Positions 22,832 through 33,347 of a stretch of 64,000 bases of DNA are shown here, one piece after another; position 1 is the first letter of the stretch; each line of letters begins with the position of its first letter. The DNA comes from Dolomedes plantarius. Lineage: Eukaryota > Arthropoda > Arachnida > Araneae > Dolomedidae. Location: NCBI GenBank assembly GCA_907164885.2, contig OU015492.1, forward strand, positions 189,695,838 through 189,759,837, read 5' to 3'. The notes beneath the pieces are model-generated. The model saw nothing but the letters and a program-made list of their open reading frames with translations, was not told the origin of the DNA and made no database searches. The translations under genes were made by a program, and so were the position numbers.

Positions 22832-23901
22832 TTAAAGTCCTGAATAAGGTGAGGTTAACTTTCTAGTTCTTGGGTATTCGAATTCCTCATATATTACTAA
22901 GTCCCCAGGTTGAAATTTAGATTCTTCAAATCTAGTATCATATCTCGTCTTATTTTCCTGATGGTATTCAAGAGTTCTGGTATTATCTAAAGTTCTTGCT
23001 TCATTAAGTGTAGGATAAGTATTTTCGTCAATTGTAGAATCAAATGGAATTTTGCCAAATAATAAGTAGGCAGGGGAGAACTTAGTTACAATATGAGGGG
23101 AGTTCTTATATTCAGTAACAACTTGATCTAGCACTTTTGTCCACGGAATCTTTTTAGAAATAGCATTTACCTTATATTTTAGGCCGGTTACTAGGGATTG
23201 ATTCACCTTTTCCACTTTTCCATTGGTCTGGGGATGATGAGATGAAGTCAAAGGAGTAAAGCATTATGGTTTTTAAGAAATTTTTTTAATCTGGACGAGG
23301 TAAAATCTGCCTTTCTATCGCTTAATACTTTCTCTAGAATTTGCACAGTAAAAATGAGACTTAGACAATTTGTATATGTTTCTGAAGTTAAGCTCTTGGA
23401 GGGAAATGCCCATACATATCGGGTTGCATGATCAATCACTATATGCAAGTATTTTTTGGTTGAGTTGTAATGATTAAACACTCCTACTGTATCAATAGAT
23501 AAACATTCAAAAGGTTGGTCAGTTGAGGGTATTTCTTGCAGGAATCCAAATCATTTCTGTTTTTTCGTTTTATTTAACTGGCAAGTATGACAATGTTTCA
23601 TGAAATTTCCTATATATTCACTAATATGGGGCCAATAATATTGATGGGTAATTAAATTTCGCATAATTTGAACTCCTGGATGTCCGAAATTTTCATGGGT
23701 ATTAGTTAACAATTTTAATCTTAAGGAAAAAGGTACTATAATTGTACAAAAGTTCCTTTTCTTAATCACCATCATGTCATTAATTTCTTTATAATTTTTG
23801 CCACACGCATTTTTAATTTTCTGTTGTTGAATTATTTCATTCCTATCTAGTAAACACACACAGTGTTGGAGATCTTGAGAAACGGGATGCCTTGAAAACA
23901 T
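22832..23901 (-). pseudogene. gypsy integrase, frameshifted
   Basis: Three minus-strand blocks. 23551-23901 carries the zinc-binding HHCC region (H-x3-H in HENFGH, then C-x2-C in CHTCQ). 23248-23481 begins the catalytic core with the first Asp in VIDHATRY and the second in LSDRKADFTS. 22832-23251 holds the catalytic Glu in NGKVEKVN and the C-terminal part (KFQPGDLVIYEE), normally a DNA-binding fold. The last two blocks overlap by four bases in different frames, a frameshift, and a stop separates the zinc region. Integrase joins the element cDNA to the host chromosome. Confidence 0.85.
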
Positions 23902-24031
23902 ATCCGCCTCAATAATGGTAGAACCCTTCTGATATCTAACTTCGTAGTCTTACATGCTCAATTTAAGGGACCAGCGGAATAACCTACCTTTACAATTTTT
24001 AACATTTTTTAACCAAACAAGTGCCGCATGA

Positions 24032-24349
24032 TCAGTATGTATGACAAATTTTTTTCCCATGGAGATAGTAATGATATTTGTTTAATGCATCTACAATTGC
24101 TAAGCATTCTAATTCTGTAATCGCGTAATTCTTTTCATAATCTCTTAAAGTTCTAGAATGGTATGATACAGGGTGAAGAATATTATTTTCAGCTGGTTGT
24201 TTCAAAACAGCTCCAACAGCACTTTGGGAGGCATCAACATAAATGTAACATGGTTTACTAGGATCGTATAACTGTAATACTGGTATTGATATTAAGATTT
24301 CTTTCAACTCATCGAAAGCTTGTTGACATGTTTCATCCCAATGCCACAC
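24032..24349 (-). pseudogene. gypsy RNase H domain
   Basis: Minus-strand frame with WDETCQQAFDELKEIL, the acidic start YVDASQSAVGAVLKQ, the HPVSYHSRTL block and TELECLAIVDAL. The family degrades RNA in RNA/DNA hybrids during reverse transcription. It is separated from the RT block at 24452 by about 100 bp containing stop codons. Confidence 0.88.
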
Positions 24350-24451
24350 AACATTCTTTGTCAGTAATCTATTTAGAGGAGCTCTAATTTTGTTATAGTT
24401 GGGAATGAATCGGTGATAAAAATTTACACTACCGAGGACGCTTTGTAACTC

Positions 24452-25240
24452 TTAGGTATTACTAGGATTTTTCAGTTTTTTAATAGTTTCAATATTATGA
24501 TTATCAGGAAATACTCTACCATTTGTTACTTCATAACCTAGAAATTTTATCTGATCTTTAGCAAACACACATTTTCCTTGGTTTAATTTAATATTTTCTG
24601 TTTTAAACAGTTCAAATAATATACTTAAATGTTCCAAATGTTCTCTCTCAGAAGAAGAATAGACAATTATGTCATAAAAGTAGCTACATGCAAAATCAAT
24701 TTTGTTTTTTGTTAAAATTCGCCTAATGGTTCTGTTAAAAATGGCTGGAGCATTTTTCAGTCCAAAGGGGAGCCTTAGCCACTCGAATAACCCAAAGTTT
24801 GTACTGAAAGCCAGCTTTTCAGTATCTGCGGGCTGAATGGGAATATGCCAGAAACCAGATCTGAGGTCAAGGGTAGAAAAAATTTTGGCGTTACTCAATT
24901 TATGTAATAAAGTATCAATTCTGGGCAAAGGTTCTGCATCTGTTTTAGTAAGGGAATTTAATTTTCGATAATCAATGCACAATCTTGTTTTCTTACCCTC
25001 CTCACGCTTGAGTACCAAACATACAGGTGAACTGTACGGGCTGCAACTTTCCTTAATTATGCCTGCTTTCAACAATTGATCAATTTGTGATTTAATTTCT
25101 CCCTCTTCCTTAGGGGAAGTTCTATAGGGTCTTAGAGATACAGGCAAGTTAGATGTTAAGTTAATTCTTTGGGGTTCAATATTAATACAACCAACATCAT
25201 ATTTACTTTTGGAAAATACAGATGAATTTTTAATTAACAA
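24452..25240 (-). pseudogene. gypsy reverse transcriptase with mutated YxDD box
   Basis: A 262-codon open stretch covering the RT fingers and palm: RLCIDYRKLNSLT, PLPRIDTLL, FSTLDLRSGFWHI with the first catalytic Asp, LPFGLKNAP, and then Y-F-Y-D-I-I-V-Y-S where the family has Y-x-D-D. The first Asp of the pair is Tyr (codon TAT at 24675-24677 on the minus strand), one base away from GAT. The thumb start FLGYEVTNG follows. Loss of that Asp should abolish polymerase activity, as RT requires both carboxylates. Confidence 0.9.
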
Positions 25241-25532
25241 GTTTTCTTAATTATTTTCTTTTTGACTAAGATTCTGAGAAACAACATTGGTTACAGAGTC
25301 AACAGTTTTAGGTATCGTATCATTTAGAATTATATTCTCATTATCAATTTCATGGTTATTTTGTACAAAATACTCAGGTTGAGGACTGGACTTATTTTGG
25401 CTGTTGAACAGTCTACCTTAGAATTGAATATGGAGTGACATATTTGCTTTTGGCATATTACATTCATTATTAATTTTTACAGATTTTTGTTTTACCTTTA
25501 GGTTTTTACAATCAGTATCAATTTCATAAATT

Positions 25533-25805
25533 TTACATTTTTACACCAAATATTATATAGTCTAAGTTATTGTCAATTACATATAACACAATATCTCTGA
25601 TAATTTGGCCGATTTTCATTTTCACCTTACATATTTTGTTCATTACAATATGGCTTTGAGTTTGTACAACTTTTATACCTCTTACTGTGGTTATTTTCAA
25701 GCTTAACTGTCGAGCAGTTCTTGTGGCTATCACTGACATAGTTGCGCCACTGTCTAAGACAGAGTCTACATATTTATTGTTTGGCAAATAACCTGACACC
25801 TTCAA
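25533..25805 (-). pseudogene. gypsy aspartic protease
   Basis: A 90-codon frame with the active-site motif LDSGATMSVI at residues 17-26 and the family's IIFG-like flap end near the C-terminus. The protease would process the Gag-Pol polyprotein. A stop separates it from the RT block. Confidence 0.82.
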
Positions 25806-27185
25806 TAGTCAGGAATTAGGAGTATTCTCTGAGGGTGGTTCAATTACAAGGTGTGAAGTACTTTCATTATCAGCTCTTTCCATTCTAAATGGACAAATTT
25901 GATGACAATGGAAAGTATTTGGAATACCTGTCTCTGTACACATTCTACATTGAGTGGGAGACAAAGTAGGTGAATTATCATAATTATGATGGCTAGAAAA
26001 TCTAGGATTTTTTCTCTGATAGTTAGTATTAGATGGTCTTTGGTATCGGTAGTAATAATTAGGACTCTGGTAAGTATTTTGCCTAGGGGCATAAGTTCTA
26101 ACATTATTTGTATATCTTTCTACATTTGACCTATTCCAAGTTTGGGAATCATTCCTAAAGTAATCATTTCTGTTTTAAATTTGGAGAGTTCTAAGAAAGG
26201 GAGTTATATATCTGGGCGTGTCATTACTAGGTTGGGGATTCATTTTATTTTAACCAGTCTGAACTTGGTCCAGCCAAGCAATTGGGTCAGCAGGGGAATT
26301 AATGATCATTAGCGATTGTAGTTCCCTGGGGAGGCCATCGGTTAAACCCTCCATGATCATTTCACTTCTTAAATTTAACTTTTTTCATATTTCTAATTTT
26401 CTCCTGAAATATTTTGTAATATCATCATTGTTTTCATTTAATTTCAACCCTGCAAAATCACTAAAGGTAGTTAAAGTAGGGGTGACAAATTTTCTTTTAA
26501 CACAGTTACTAATTCTATAAAATTATTAAGTTGATAACAATTTTGAATATAAACGTTAAGTGCTTTTCGTTTTAAAAATCGTGAAAAATGTTTTAATTTA
26601 CATTAATTATCCTTCCGTACATTTTTTAATAAAGTAGGATAACCATGAATCTATATCTATAGTGCCATCTTTCAAGGGCACAATGTTAGTTTCGGTTTCA
26701 AGATTTGGAATTGTAAAGGAATCATCTTCATCCACATTTACTTTGGCAATGTTCATCTTGCATCACTTATGATGATAGAAATTACAAATCAAATAATATA
26801 GTAACTGATCTGTTTTACACCAACTTTTGTGGAATAAAATATAATGCTTCACTTTAGGTAAACATTTCAAAAAGTAAAACACTCTGATGGTGAAATTGAA
26901 AAATTGCTTATATGAGTTTCCCTGATTTCCGTACAGCTTTCGGCGTACACACGAAAATCATAATTATTTCCTTGAAAATGAATTTTTTGATGGTTATTGA
27001 GCACATAAAAAAATCTTGAAGTACTTCTTGGGGATTTATAGTTGAATTACGGATATTTCAGCACTGGTACCTTCTTTAAGATGGCGCAGTCCGAGACGGA
27101 AAAAATGGCGAGATCAGGCGGGAGTGAAACTGGAATTCTTGAACAATGGCATCTTAACTTGCAGTCACAGTCGTAATGTCTGTAG
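25806..27185 (-). pseudogene. gypsy gag remnant and 5' leader
   Basis: Several frames replace what should be one gag gene. A cysteine/histidine knuckle is readable near 25880-25950 on the minus strand (C-R-M-C, then H, then C within 19 residues), as expected for a nucleocapsid. No continuous gag frame remains. The part right of about 26770 appears to be an untranslated leader. Confidence 0.55.
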
Positions 27186-27189
27186 CAAT

Positions 27190-27223
27190 TTCATGGTGTT
27201 CAAATCCTGCCGGCTCTGTGTGA
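27190..27223 (-). other. Primer binding site next to the 5' LTR
   Basis: Directly inside the 5' LTR the minus strand reads GAGCCGGCAGGATTTGAACA, complementary to a tRNA 3' half that includes a TTCAAATCC T-loop. It best fits a serine tRNA, as used by 17.6/297-like elements, but lacks an obvious TGG start, so the match is inferred. Confidence 0.5.
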
Positions 27224-27525
27224 TGTCCCGAATGGATATCACCTGAAAATACTGCAATCGAGGCCGTAATAAATGGATTCCAAATCATAACGAACAATTG
27301 AAATTTATTTCCGAATAACGTAGCACATCTTATTCACTTCGAGTCAGTCAAGCGTCTACTTCGAAAATTGCGAAAATAGAATTAGGTCAGACAGGCTACC
27401 AAAATTTGCGGAGGAAGTTAACATGACGAAAGGCGAAGCATCTCGCCAAGGCGTCGGAAAGGTGTTACCAGATGAGAGAGAAAGTTCAGAAAGGGCGATT
27501 ATAGGTTGTTAATAATATTATCACA
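27224..27525 (-). repeat. 5' LTR of gypsy element
   Basis: The direct-repeat partner of 21255-21554; it starts TGTCCCG and ends TTATCACA on the + strand. Confidence 0.93.
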
Positions 27526-27589
27526 TATATATATATTTCTGTAACATATTGGATGAGACACAGGGAGAAAGACGATTATGACCCAAATA

Positions 27590-27995
27590 TGTCACAGTGA
27601 AAAAGACAGTGGTAAGACCTGATGGACAAAATGGCAATGGAGCTATTTAGTTTTCCACAAACTTTTATTTAAGATGACATTTGTACGTCTCCTCTGGGTA
27701 ATTGCGGATCCCAAAGAGCGCGCATGTACTTGACAACAGGGCTATATATAACTTCACAGAGATTCAGTCACGTGATCGCTCAAACGTGGAGCGATTGGAT
27801 AGCGGGCCTGGATGTCCGGGCCGAACACTTATATAACTAAAGGGATTATCTGAAATTTCACAGGGGTCGTATTGGAGATGTCTAAAGTCGATTCCTTTGT
27901 TCTGAAAGTGAGAAAGAAATGCGTAATTAATTCACTCAAGGAACTTGAAAAGGATTTAGGATTTTAAAAGGGTTTTGTATTTTTATATGTTATAG
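27590..27995 (-). repeat. Possible 3' LTR of the second gypsy element
   Basis: It starts TGTCACAGTG and ends just before a poly-C run (28000-28012) that on the minus strand would be a G-rich polypurine tract followed by TATTC, the same layout as at 21555 of the first gypsy copy. No second LTR copy was found, so this is inference. Confidence 0.35.
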
Positions 27996-28840
27996 AATAC
28001 CCCCCCCCCCCGTCCGGGAAGAGGCTGACCACCAATGCCTGCAATGGAGGACAGACTCGGCCAGCAGGACGAGGAAAATGGTCAAAGTTAAGAAATTCGG
28101 AAAAATCTATTTTAATAAATATATTGTAATGAAAAATTAAAATTTTAGAAATCAGGTGACCAAACGTCGTTACATCAATAATAAAGAAATATATCTGAAA
28201 TTGAAATAACAAAGAGAGAAGAAAAAAATATATATCACATATAGTTCTAGACGAAGTATACTCAATTAAAACAAAACATAAAGTACTTGAAAATCACTGT
28301 ATGGTTGATCGACCAAAACCCTAAACACAACAACATAAATATTTGTACTTTCCCTCTCAAATTTACACTTTCTTGAAGTGAATCTAATTTTCCTTTTCAC
28401 AATAATTAATTACTTATCTGTCTGCAAAACATGTCTGTCTTTCCACAGTCCTAGACAAATTTACCACTTTGAAGAGGAAATGACAAAAAAAATCACAGTC
28501 TTTTTCCGCTGTGTAGACAAATATCGCAAGCGCAAACAAAAAAATCCACTTCTCTTGAATAGTAAAAAAATGATACAGCAGTATGATGACTAAATAATAA
28601 ATTCAAATTTAACTGTATCACAGATTTCCCAACCAAAAAATAGTTCCTACATGACATAAAAAAATATTACAGAACATTTATCACATTTTATATCAAAATA
28701 ATCAATCATATCAAAATTCTCTTTATTATACTTTTAGTCCCTTTTTGGTAATACTTTTAGTCCCTTTTAGTCCCTTTAGTTCCTTTTTGGTATTTTATTT
28801 CATGGTCAAACATACTTAATTTTAGTGACGAGTGAAAATG
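27996..28840. other. Poly-C run and decayed sequence
   Basis: Apart from the poly-C run near 28000-28012 and a short array of the phrase TTTTAGTCCC at 28730-28795, nothing is recognisable. Integrase expected here for the second gypsy copy has been lost. Confidence 0.5.
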
Positions 28841-28844
28841 ATTT

Positions 28845-29139
28845 TAAACATTTTTTAGCCAAACTAAGGATGCATGGTTAGTGTGAATTGTAAATTTTTT
28901 TTCATGGAGGTAATGATAAAATTTGGCCAAACTATCAACTATGGCTAGACTTTCGAGTTCTGTGATTGAGTAATTTGCTTCATAATTTTTAAAACGCATG
29001 AATGATAAGCTATTGGATGTAAGACATCATTTTCATCTACTTGCTTTAACACTGATTCTAAATGATGCTTAGTTGCACCCACATATAAATGAAAGTCCTT
29101 GGTTACATCATATAACTGCAATATTGGTTTACAAATCAA
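28845..29139 (-). pseudogene. RNase H fragment, second gypsy copy
   Basis: Frame with LQLYDVTKDFHLYVGATKHH and DVLHPIAYHS, matching the RNase H block of the first copy (LQLYDPS, YVDAS, HPVSYHS). The catalytic Asp of YVDAS is Gly here. Confidence 0.75.
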
Positions 29140-29445
29140 TAAGTTTTTAAGAATCTCAAATGTTTCTTGGCACTTTTATGACTAATCCCATTTTAACCTT
29201 TCTTTAATAATGTATTTAATGGATTTCTCACTTTTGCATAATTTGGAATAAACTTGTTATAAACATTTATTGTGCCGAAGAATCTTTGGAGCTCTTTTAC
29301 ATTAGCTGGTGGTTTTAAGTTCTTAATTTTTTCAATATTCACATTGTCGGGTGAAATTCTTCCTTCATTAACATTATAGCCTAGAAAATTTATTTGTCGT
29401 TGCAGAAAAGTATATTTATATAATTTTCATTTGATATTCTCTTTT

Positions 29446-29950
29446 TTAAAAATTCGAAATAATTGGTTTAAATGCTCGAGATGTTGCTCTCTGGAATCTG
29501 AAAAAATTATGATGTCGTTGAAATAGTGGCATGCAAAATTTATATTTATCTAGAATCCTTCGTATTGTTCTATTAAAAATTGCAGGGGCATTTTTTAACC
29601 CAAACGAAAGTCTTAACCATTCGAATAAGCCGAAAGTGGTTGCAAATGCTAATTTTTCAGTATCTTTTAGATTGATGGGTACATGCCAATACCCAGATGT
29701 AAGGTCTAAAGAAGAAAAGAATTTTGCCTGACTTAATTTATCAAGAATATCATGAATTCTAGGTAGAGGTTCTGCATCTGTCTTAGTTATTAAATTTAAT
29801 TTTCTATAGTCAATACAAAATCTGGTTTTTCCCTTCATCACGCTTTTTTTGCCAAAGTTACAGGAGACGAGTAAGGGCTATGTGACTCTTTAATTGTTCC
29901 TGCTTCTAATAAAGCCTTAATTTGAGATTTTATTTATTTTTCTTCAACTG
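29446..29950 (-). pseudogene. Reverse transcriptase fragment, second gypsy copy
   Basis: The 131-codon frame reads TRFCIDYRKLNLIT, PLPRIHDIL, FSSLDLTSGYWHV and FGLKNAPAIFNRTIRR, then shifts frame. In the shifted frame the catalytic box reads Y-F-N-D (AAC at 29517-29519), again replacing the first Asp of the YxDD pair. A + strand open frame at 29531-29731 is its shadow. Confidence 0.85.
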
Positions 29951-30280
29951 GCGAAGTTCTATATGCTCTTAGGCTAACTGGTAAATCATAATTTAGAATT
30001 ATTCTTTGTGGTTCCATCCTTATTCTACCTATGTCATATTTATTTATTGAAAATAGTCCAACATTGTTTTGTAAAAGTCCTTTTAAATCCCTATCAACAT
30101 TTAAATTCTCTATTTGGTCCTTAAGATTAACATTGTCAGAAATTTGTTAAAATTTCTATTTTATTTTGACTACAATCTCCACCACAATTATCAAATATAA
30201 CATGATCAATACTCAAAACATCATTATTATCAACATAATCATTTCTCATATGTAATGAAATGCTGTTTTTACCAATATTT

Positions 30281-30620
30281 TTAATTAACTCTAAAGAAAG
30301 TCCTTCCACACATGGTATTGAACACACATGGTATTGAACAATCAATTGTTAACATAATTTTTTTACACGCGGGAAGACCCAAAATAAGATAAAGCAAGTT
30401 GTTATCAATGACATACACAGAAATATTTTTATTCAAATTTCCTATTCTCAAATAAAAGTTACATTTATTTGTTATCAATAATCTCCTTCAGCTTGCCTGA
30501 CCTTAATTGGAGTACCTGTATATCATTTCAAATCATTGTCAACTACTAATCTTTTAGAAATTAAAGTAATAGTGGAGGCAATGTCCACCACAGAATTTAA
30601 GTTTCTTATATTTTGGACTT
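30281..30620 (-). pseudogene. Aspartic protease remnant, second gypsy copy
   Basis: Decayed minus-strand translation includes VVDIASTITLIS, where D-T-G would be expected, then VYVIDNNLLYLILGLPACK, similar to VIDNNLDYIIFGV of the first copy. Frames are broken. Confidence 0.6.
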
Positions 30621-30640
30621 TAACAGATTTTGCATTTTGA

Positions 30641-31165
30641 GAGCTTTTATTATTTATACCTAGGAGTCCCCTTACTAAGATTAATTGTCATTCTAAAAAC
30701 CGCTCTTCCTCAAATTCAGTATCTTTATGTGTTGGATTCTGACCTGACATTGGCATTCTCCCTAATCTCTTGGTTAGTGAACACTTCACTAACAGTGTTG
30801 ACAGTTCTTCTCTCATTGAATATTTCCGTCCTTTTTATGGCGTTCCAGTGTCAAACTCGCAAGGAGCTATTGGCAAGAAAAATAGTTTTACGAGGCGATG
30901 GGGAGACATTTCGGTATTTCAAGACAGATATTCCCAAGTATTGCTCAGGAACCCGATGTACCTCGGCTTAACTTTAAGGCTAAAAATTATGGCGACATTT
31001 GTTGGTATCGTGTTTTTAATCCACTCGGAATCCACAAACGTGTTCGTTCGATGGTAACTGGCAAAATATCCCGATATGTGTGCAGCTGTGTGTCGTGCAC
31101 CCTGGGAGGTCTTGAGAAATATAACCCCATACTTACATTGTGCTACATTATAAATAAATAAATAA
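30641..31165 (+). repeat. Unclassified repeat with TAAA tail
   Basis: This stretch ends in a TAAATAAATAAATAAA array at about 31150-31172, the typical 3' tail of a non-LTR element or SINE; a similar tail ends the repeat at 6797-7168. Overlapping open frames on both strands carry no motif that I can assign. Confidence 0.4.
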
Positions 31166-31177
31166 ATAAATAAAATA

Positions 31178-31201
31178 ATAAATATATATATATATATATA
31201 A
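31178..31201. repeat. (TA)n microsatellite
   Basis: Short TA run at the left edge of a Tc1-like copy. Confidence 0.85.
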
Positions 31202-31204
31202 TGT

Positions 31205-32580
31205 GGTACACTATTCTTCAAGAAGCAACTGTTCTAATTTCTTGAGAGATACTGGAGGAGGATAACGGGTTCATATAATATTTTCCAACACAGGGCCTCC
31301 GAGGCTCTCGGAGGGTAAACCCTGGTGATTGCTCTATCCAGGGAAGATGACCAATTTCGTCATCATGTTCCTGAAACCATGATTTAACATGTCCATCTGT
31401 CCCAATGGGGATTTTACGGTAAGGAGATGGCGGATGAGTTTGCAAATAAAGCCACTTATGTCTCTTAAGCTTTGTGCAGTTCCGTTGATTGTAGGTCATC
31501 TGCATATTTAGTAAATCGAACATTAAACAACTTCAAGAGCTTGAACTAAAAGAACTTACCAAAGGAAAATCATGGCAACTCCTTGTCCTTCAGTTGCCTG
31601 AAATCCCAAGAGATTCAGGCAACCGAAGGACTGAAAGAGGCTGCCGGAGCTTTTAGATTGAAAGCGGGGCATGACTGTCTCGCCGCACTTCTTCATCGAA
31701 TCAACATAATCAAAACACTGAATAGTCCCATGTGCCCCCTCTGCAGAATCGACGAAGTGATTATTGCTGACCATCTTCTTAAGTGTCCGGCTCTTTATAG
31801 TTCTTCTGTTTTTACCCGTCATTGAGAGGCTAGAGAAATTGTGTCTGCTTGTATTTAATTTTGAATTTAAATTTGTGCTTTGTATTGTGTATTCTGTACT
31901 TTGTTTTTCCAAGGATAATGGAAAAAACACATTGGCTGCTGTATTAGATATAAAAAAATATTTTCATCTGAGTTAACAGGAGCGCTATCTTCTTGAACGA
32001 TGTAATCTCCAGCAGGAAACAATGTCTGCGTCACTGAATGGACACACCGTTGTCCAAAATGGTTACATAGTCCCTGCTATTTTTGCCTCCTTTTAAGATG
32101 GTAGTGGGACCTGCTGTTAAACCCTATATGAGTGGCAAAGGCATAACGGAACATCAACTATGCTATTCTGAATGAAGTTTGGGTTGTAAGAATCTGACCC
32201 TATTCCACTCACTTAAATAAGTCATGAGGCGAGGAATAGTGGAAAGGTTGATTCATCTGAAAACAATACCATTCACCAGCATTCCATGTTTTGTGTTCTT
32301 GCTACCATTGAATCTCCGTTTTACATTCATCTGTGACAGAAGTGGTTATGGAATAATAGCTTTGACGCAAATATTTTTCTTATACTTTTCCCTTTTAACT
32401 GTATGACTTGCAACTGGGTTATTTGTATGAATATTAAACTCATCAGTCACTTTGTCGAACTGGTCATTTCGTTTGAGGTAACAATTGCCTTTAATTTCCT
32501 GCTGTCTGAGTTTCATATTCCTTCCAAAATTGTGTCTCACAGACGATGTTTTTGTTGTAAGCTGTCATGACGTTACGTAC
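31205..32580 (-). mobile_element. Tc1-like transposon split by a LINE fragment
   Basis: The minus-strand transposase is readable in two parts. 32580-31979 carries, through many stops, the middle of the protein up to FPAGDYIVQEDSAPV, the second catalytic Asp region. 31389-31205 carries HVKSWFQEHDDEIGHLPW-SP and the degenerate C-terminus. Between them sits a LINE fragment on the + strand bounded by TTAACA. Confidence 0.7.
31390..31972 (+). mobile_element. 5'-truncated non-LTR retrotransposon (RNase H end)
   Basis: + strand translation shows the end of a LINE-type RNase H domain, G-K-E-M-A-D-E-F-A-N-K-A at about 31415-31455, then the C-terminal tail FRLKAGHDCLAALLHRINI with the zinc-like CPLC-HLLKCPAL motif (31655-31795). 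The fragment is flanked by TTAACA on both sides (31384-31389 and 31973-31978), consistent with a target-site duplication, and its right end is A-rich. Typical of jockey/R1-like LINEs with RNase H; the exact clade is uncertain. Confidence 0.75.
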
Positions 32581-32769
32581 ACTATCTCTCAATTTTGCAA
32601 CTGAGGCTATCAAAAAACCAAATAAACTCATACAATAAAGCAGCAAACACACACTTAATTAACTTTCCTAGAATTCTTTGGGAACTACTCAAATCATAGA
32701 TACCCCTCTAATTAAAAATTTTATGGGACCATAAAAGAATAAGGATTTTTCTTTGCGCGATCTTTCATT
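32581..32769. other. Short unassigned spacer
   Basis: Nothing recognised between the Tc1-like copy and the gypsy fragment. Confidence 0.4.
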
Positions 32770-32774
32770 AATTC

Positions 32775-33343
32775 ACTCTAGGGGGTATGAACTATTATTA
32801 GTTCAAATTTTCTTTTCTCTACTCTTATCCTATCCCACACATTTTTCTTTTGTTTTTCAACTACTTCTCTGAGACTTTCATTGAAACTTAATTCCCTGTC
32901 TCGCGTTTCCTTTTCAATGTTTCCATACCCATTCTTACTTTCCCATAATTTCATGCTGTTCAGAATATCATTTTGATCTTGCTTTTATCACCTGGGAATT
33001 ACTCTATCTGTGTTGTTTTCAAATACCTCATCTGAACTCTCATTGGGACTTAGTTCACTATCCCACAACTTATCCTGAATATCATCATTCTCAGTCATAT
33101 TTCCACTTGATTCTTTATTTTCTCTCTTCTTTTGATTTCTGTGAACACATCATTTCCTGTGGATTTCCACCTAGGTCTCTTAACTTTTTTAATATACTAG
33201 GAGGAATAATCATCTCCTCGCTCAATGAATCGCCTACTCCACATGAAAGTTCGACATGAATTACCTTCGTATTATCCTGTCCTATTGGAAAACCTATTGA
33301 CACTTTCTTTATATGTGCTCTTACGGTATTACCGAAAGCATCT
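32775..33343 (-). pseudogene. gypsy protease-to-RT linker, piggyBac-interrupted
   Basis: Continuation of the protease frame: KDAFGNTVRAHIKK, then PSILKKLRDLGGNPQ, then acidic repeats with WDSELSPNES and RDRELSFNES. Two stops near 32985 and truncation at about 32770 end it before any RT motif. Confidence 0.65.
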
Positions 33344-33347
33344 TTAA

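Larger units (their letters stand above)
21255..27525 (-). mobile_element. Ty3/gypsy LTR retrotransposon, both LTRs present
   Basis: A 6.27-kb element on the minus strand, 5' LTR at the right and 3' LTR at the left, with gag remnants, protease, reverse transcriptase, RNase H and integrase in that order, which is the Ty3/gypsy order. The overall look of the RT, and a primer site that resembles tRNA-Ser, recall the 17.6/297 group. All domains are separated by stops or frameshifts. The left flank is the GT microsatellite and the right flank is a short TA run; I could not read a convincing target duplication. Confidence 0.92.
28841..30640 (-). mobile_element. Second Ty3/gypsy remnant (protease-RT-RNase H)
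   Basis: On the minus strand, from right to left: a protease remnant (30281-30620), reverse transcriptase (29446-29841 with flanking broken parts to about 29950) and an RNase H fragment (28845-29139). It is closely related to the element at 21255-27525: the RT blocks share CIDYRKLN, TKTDAEPLPRI and LKNAPAIFNRTIRRIL. Integrase and gag are absent. Confidence 0.85.
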
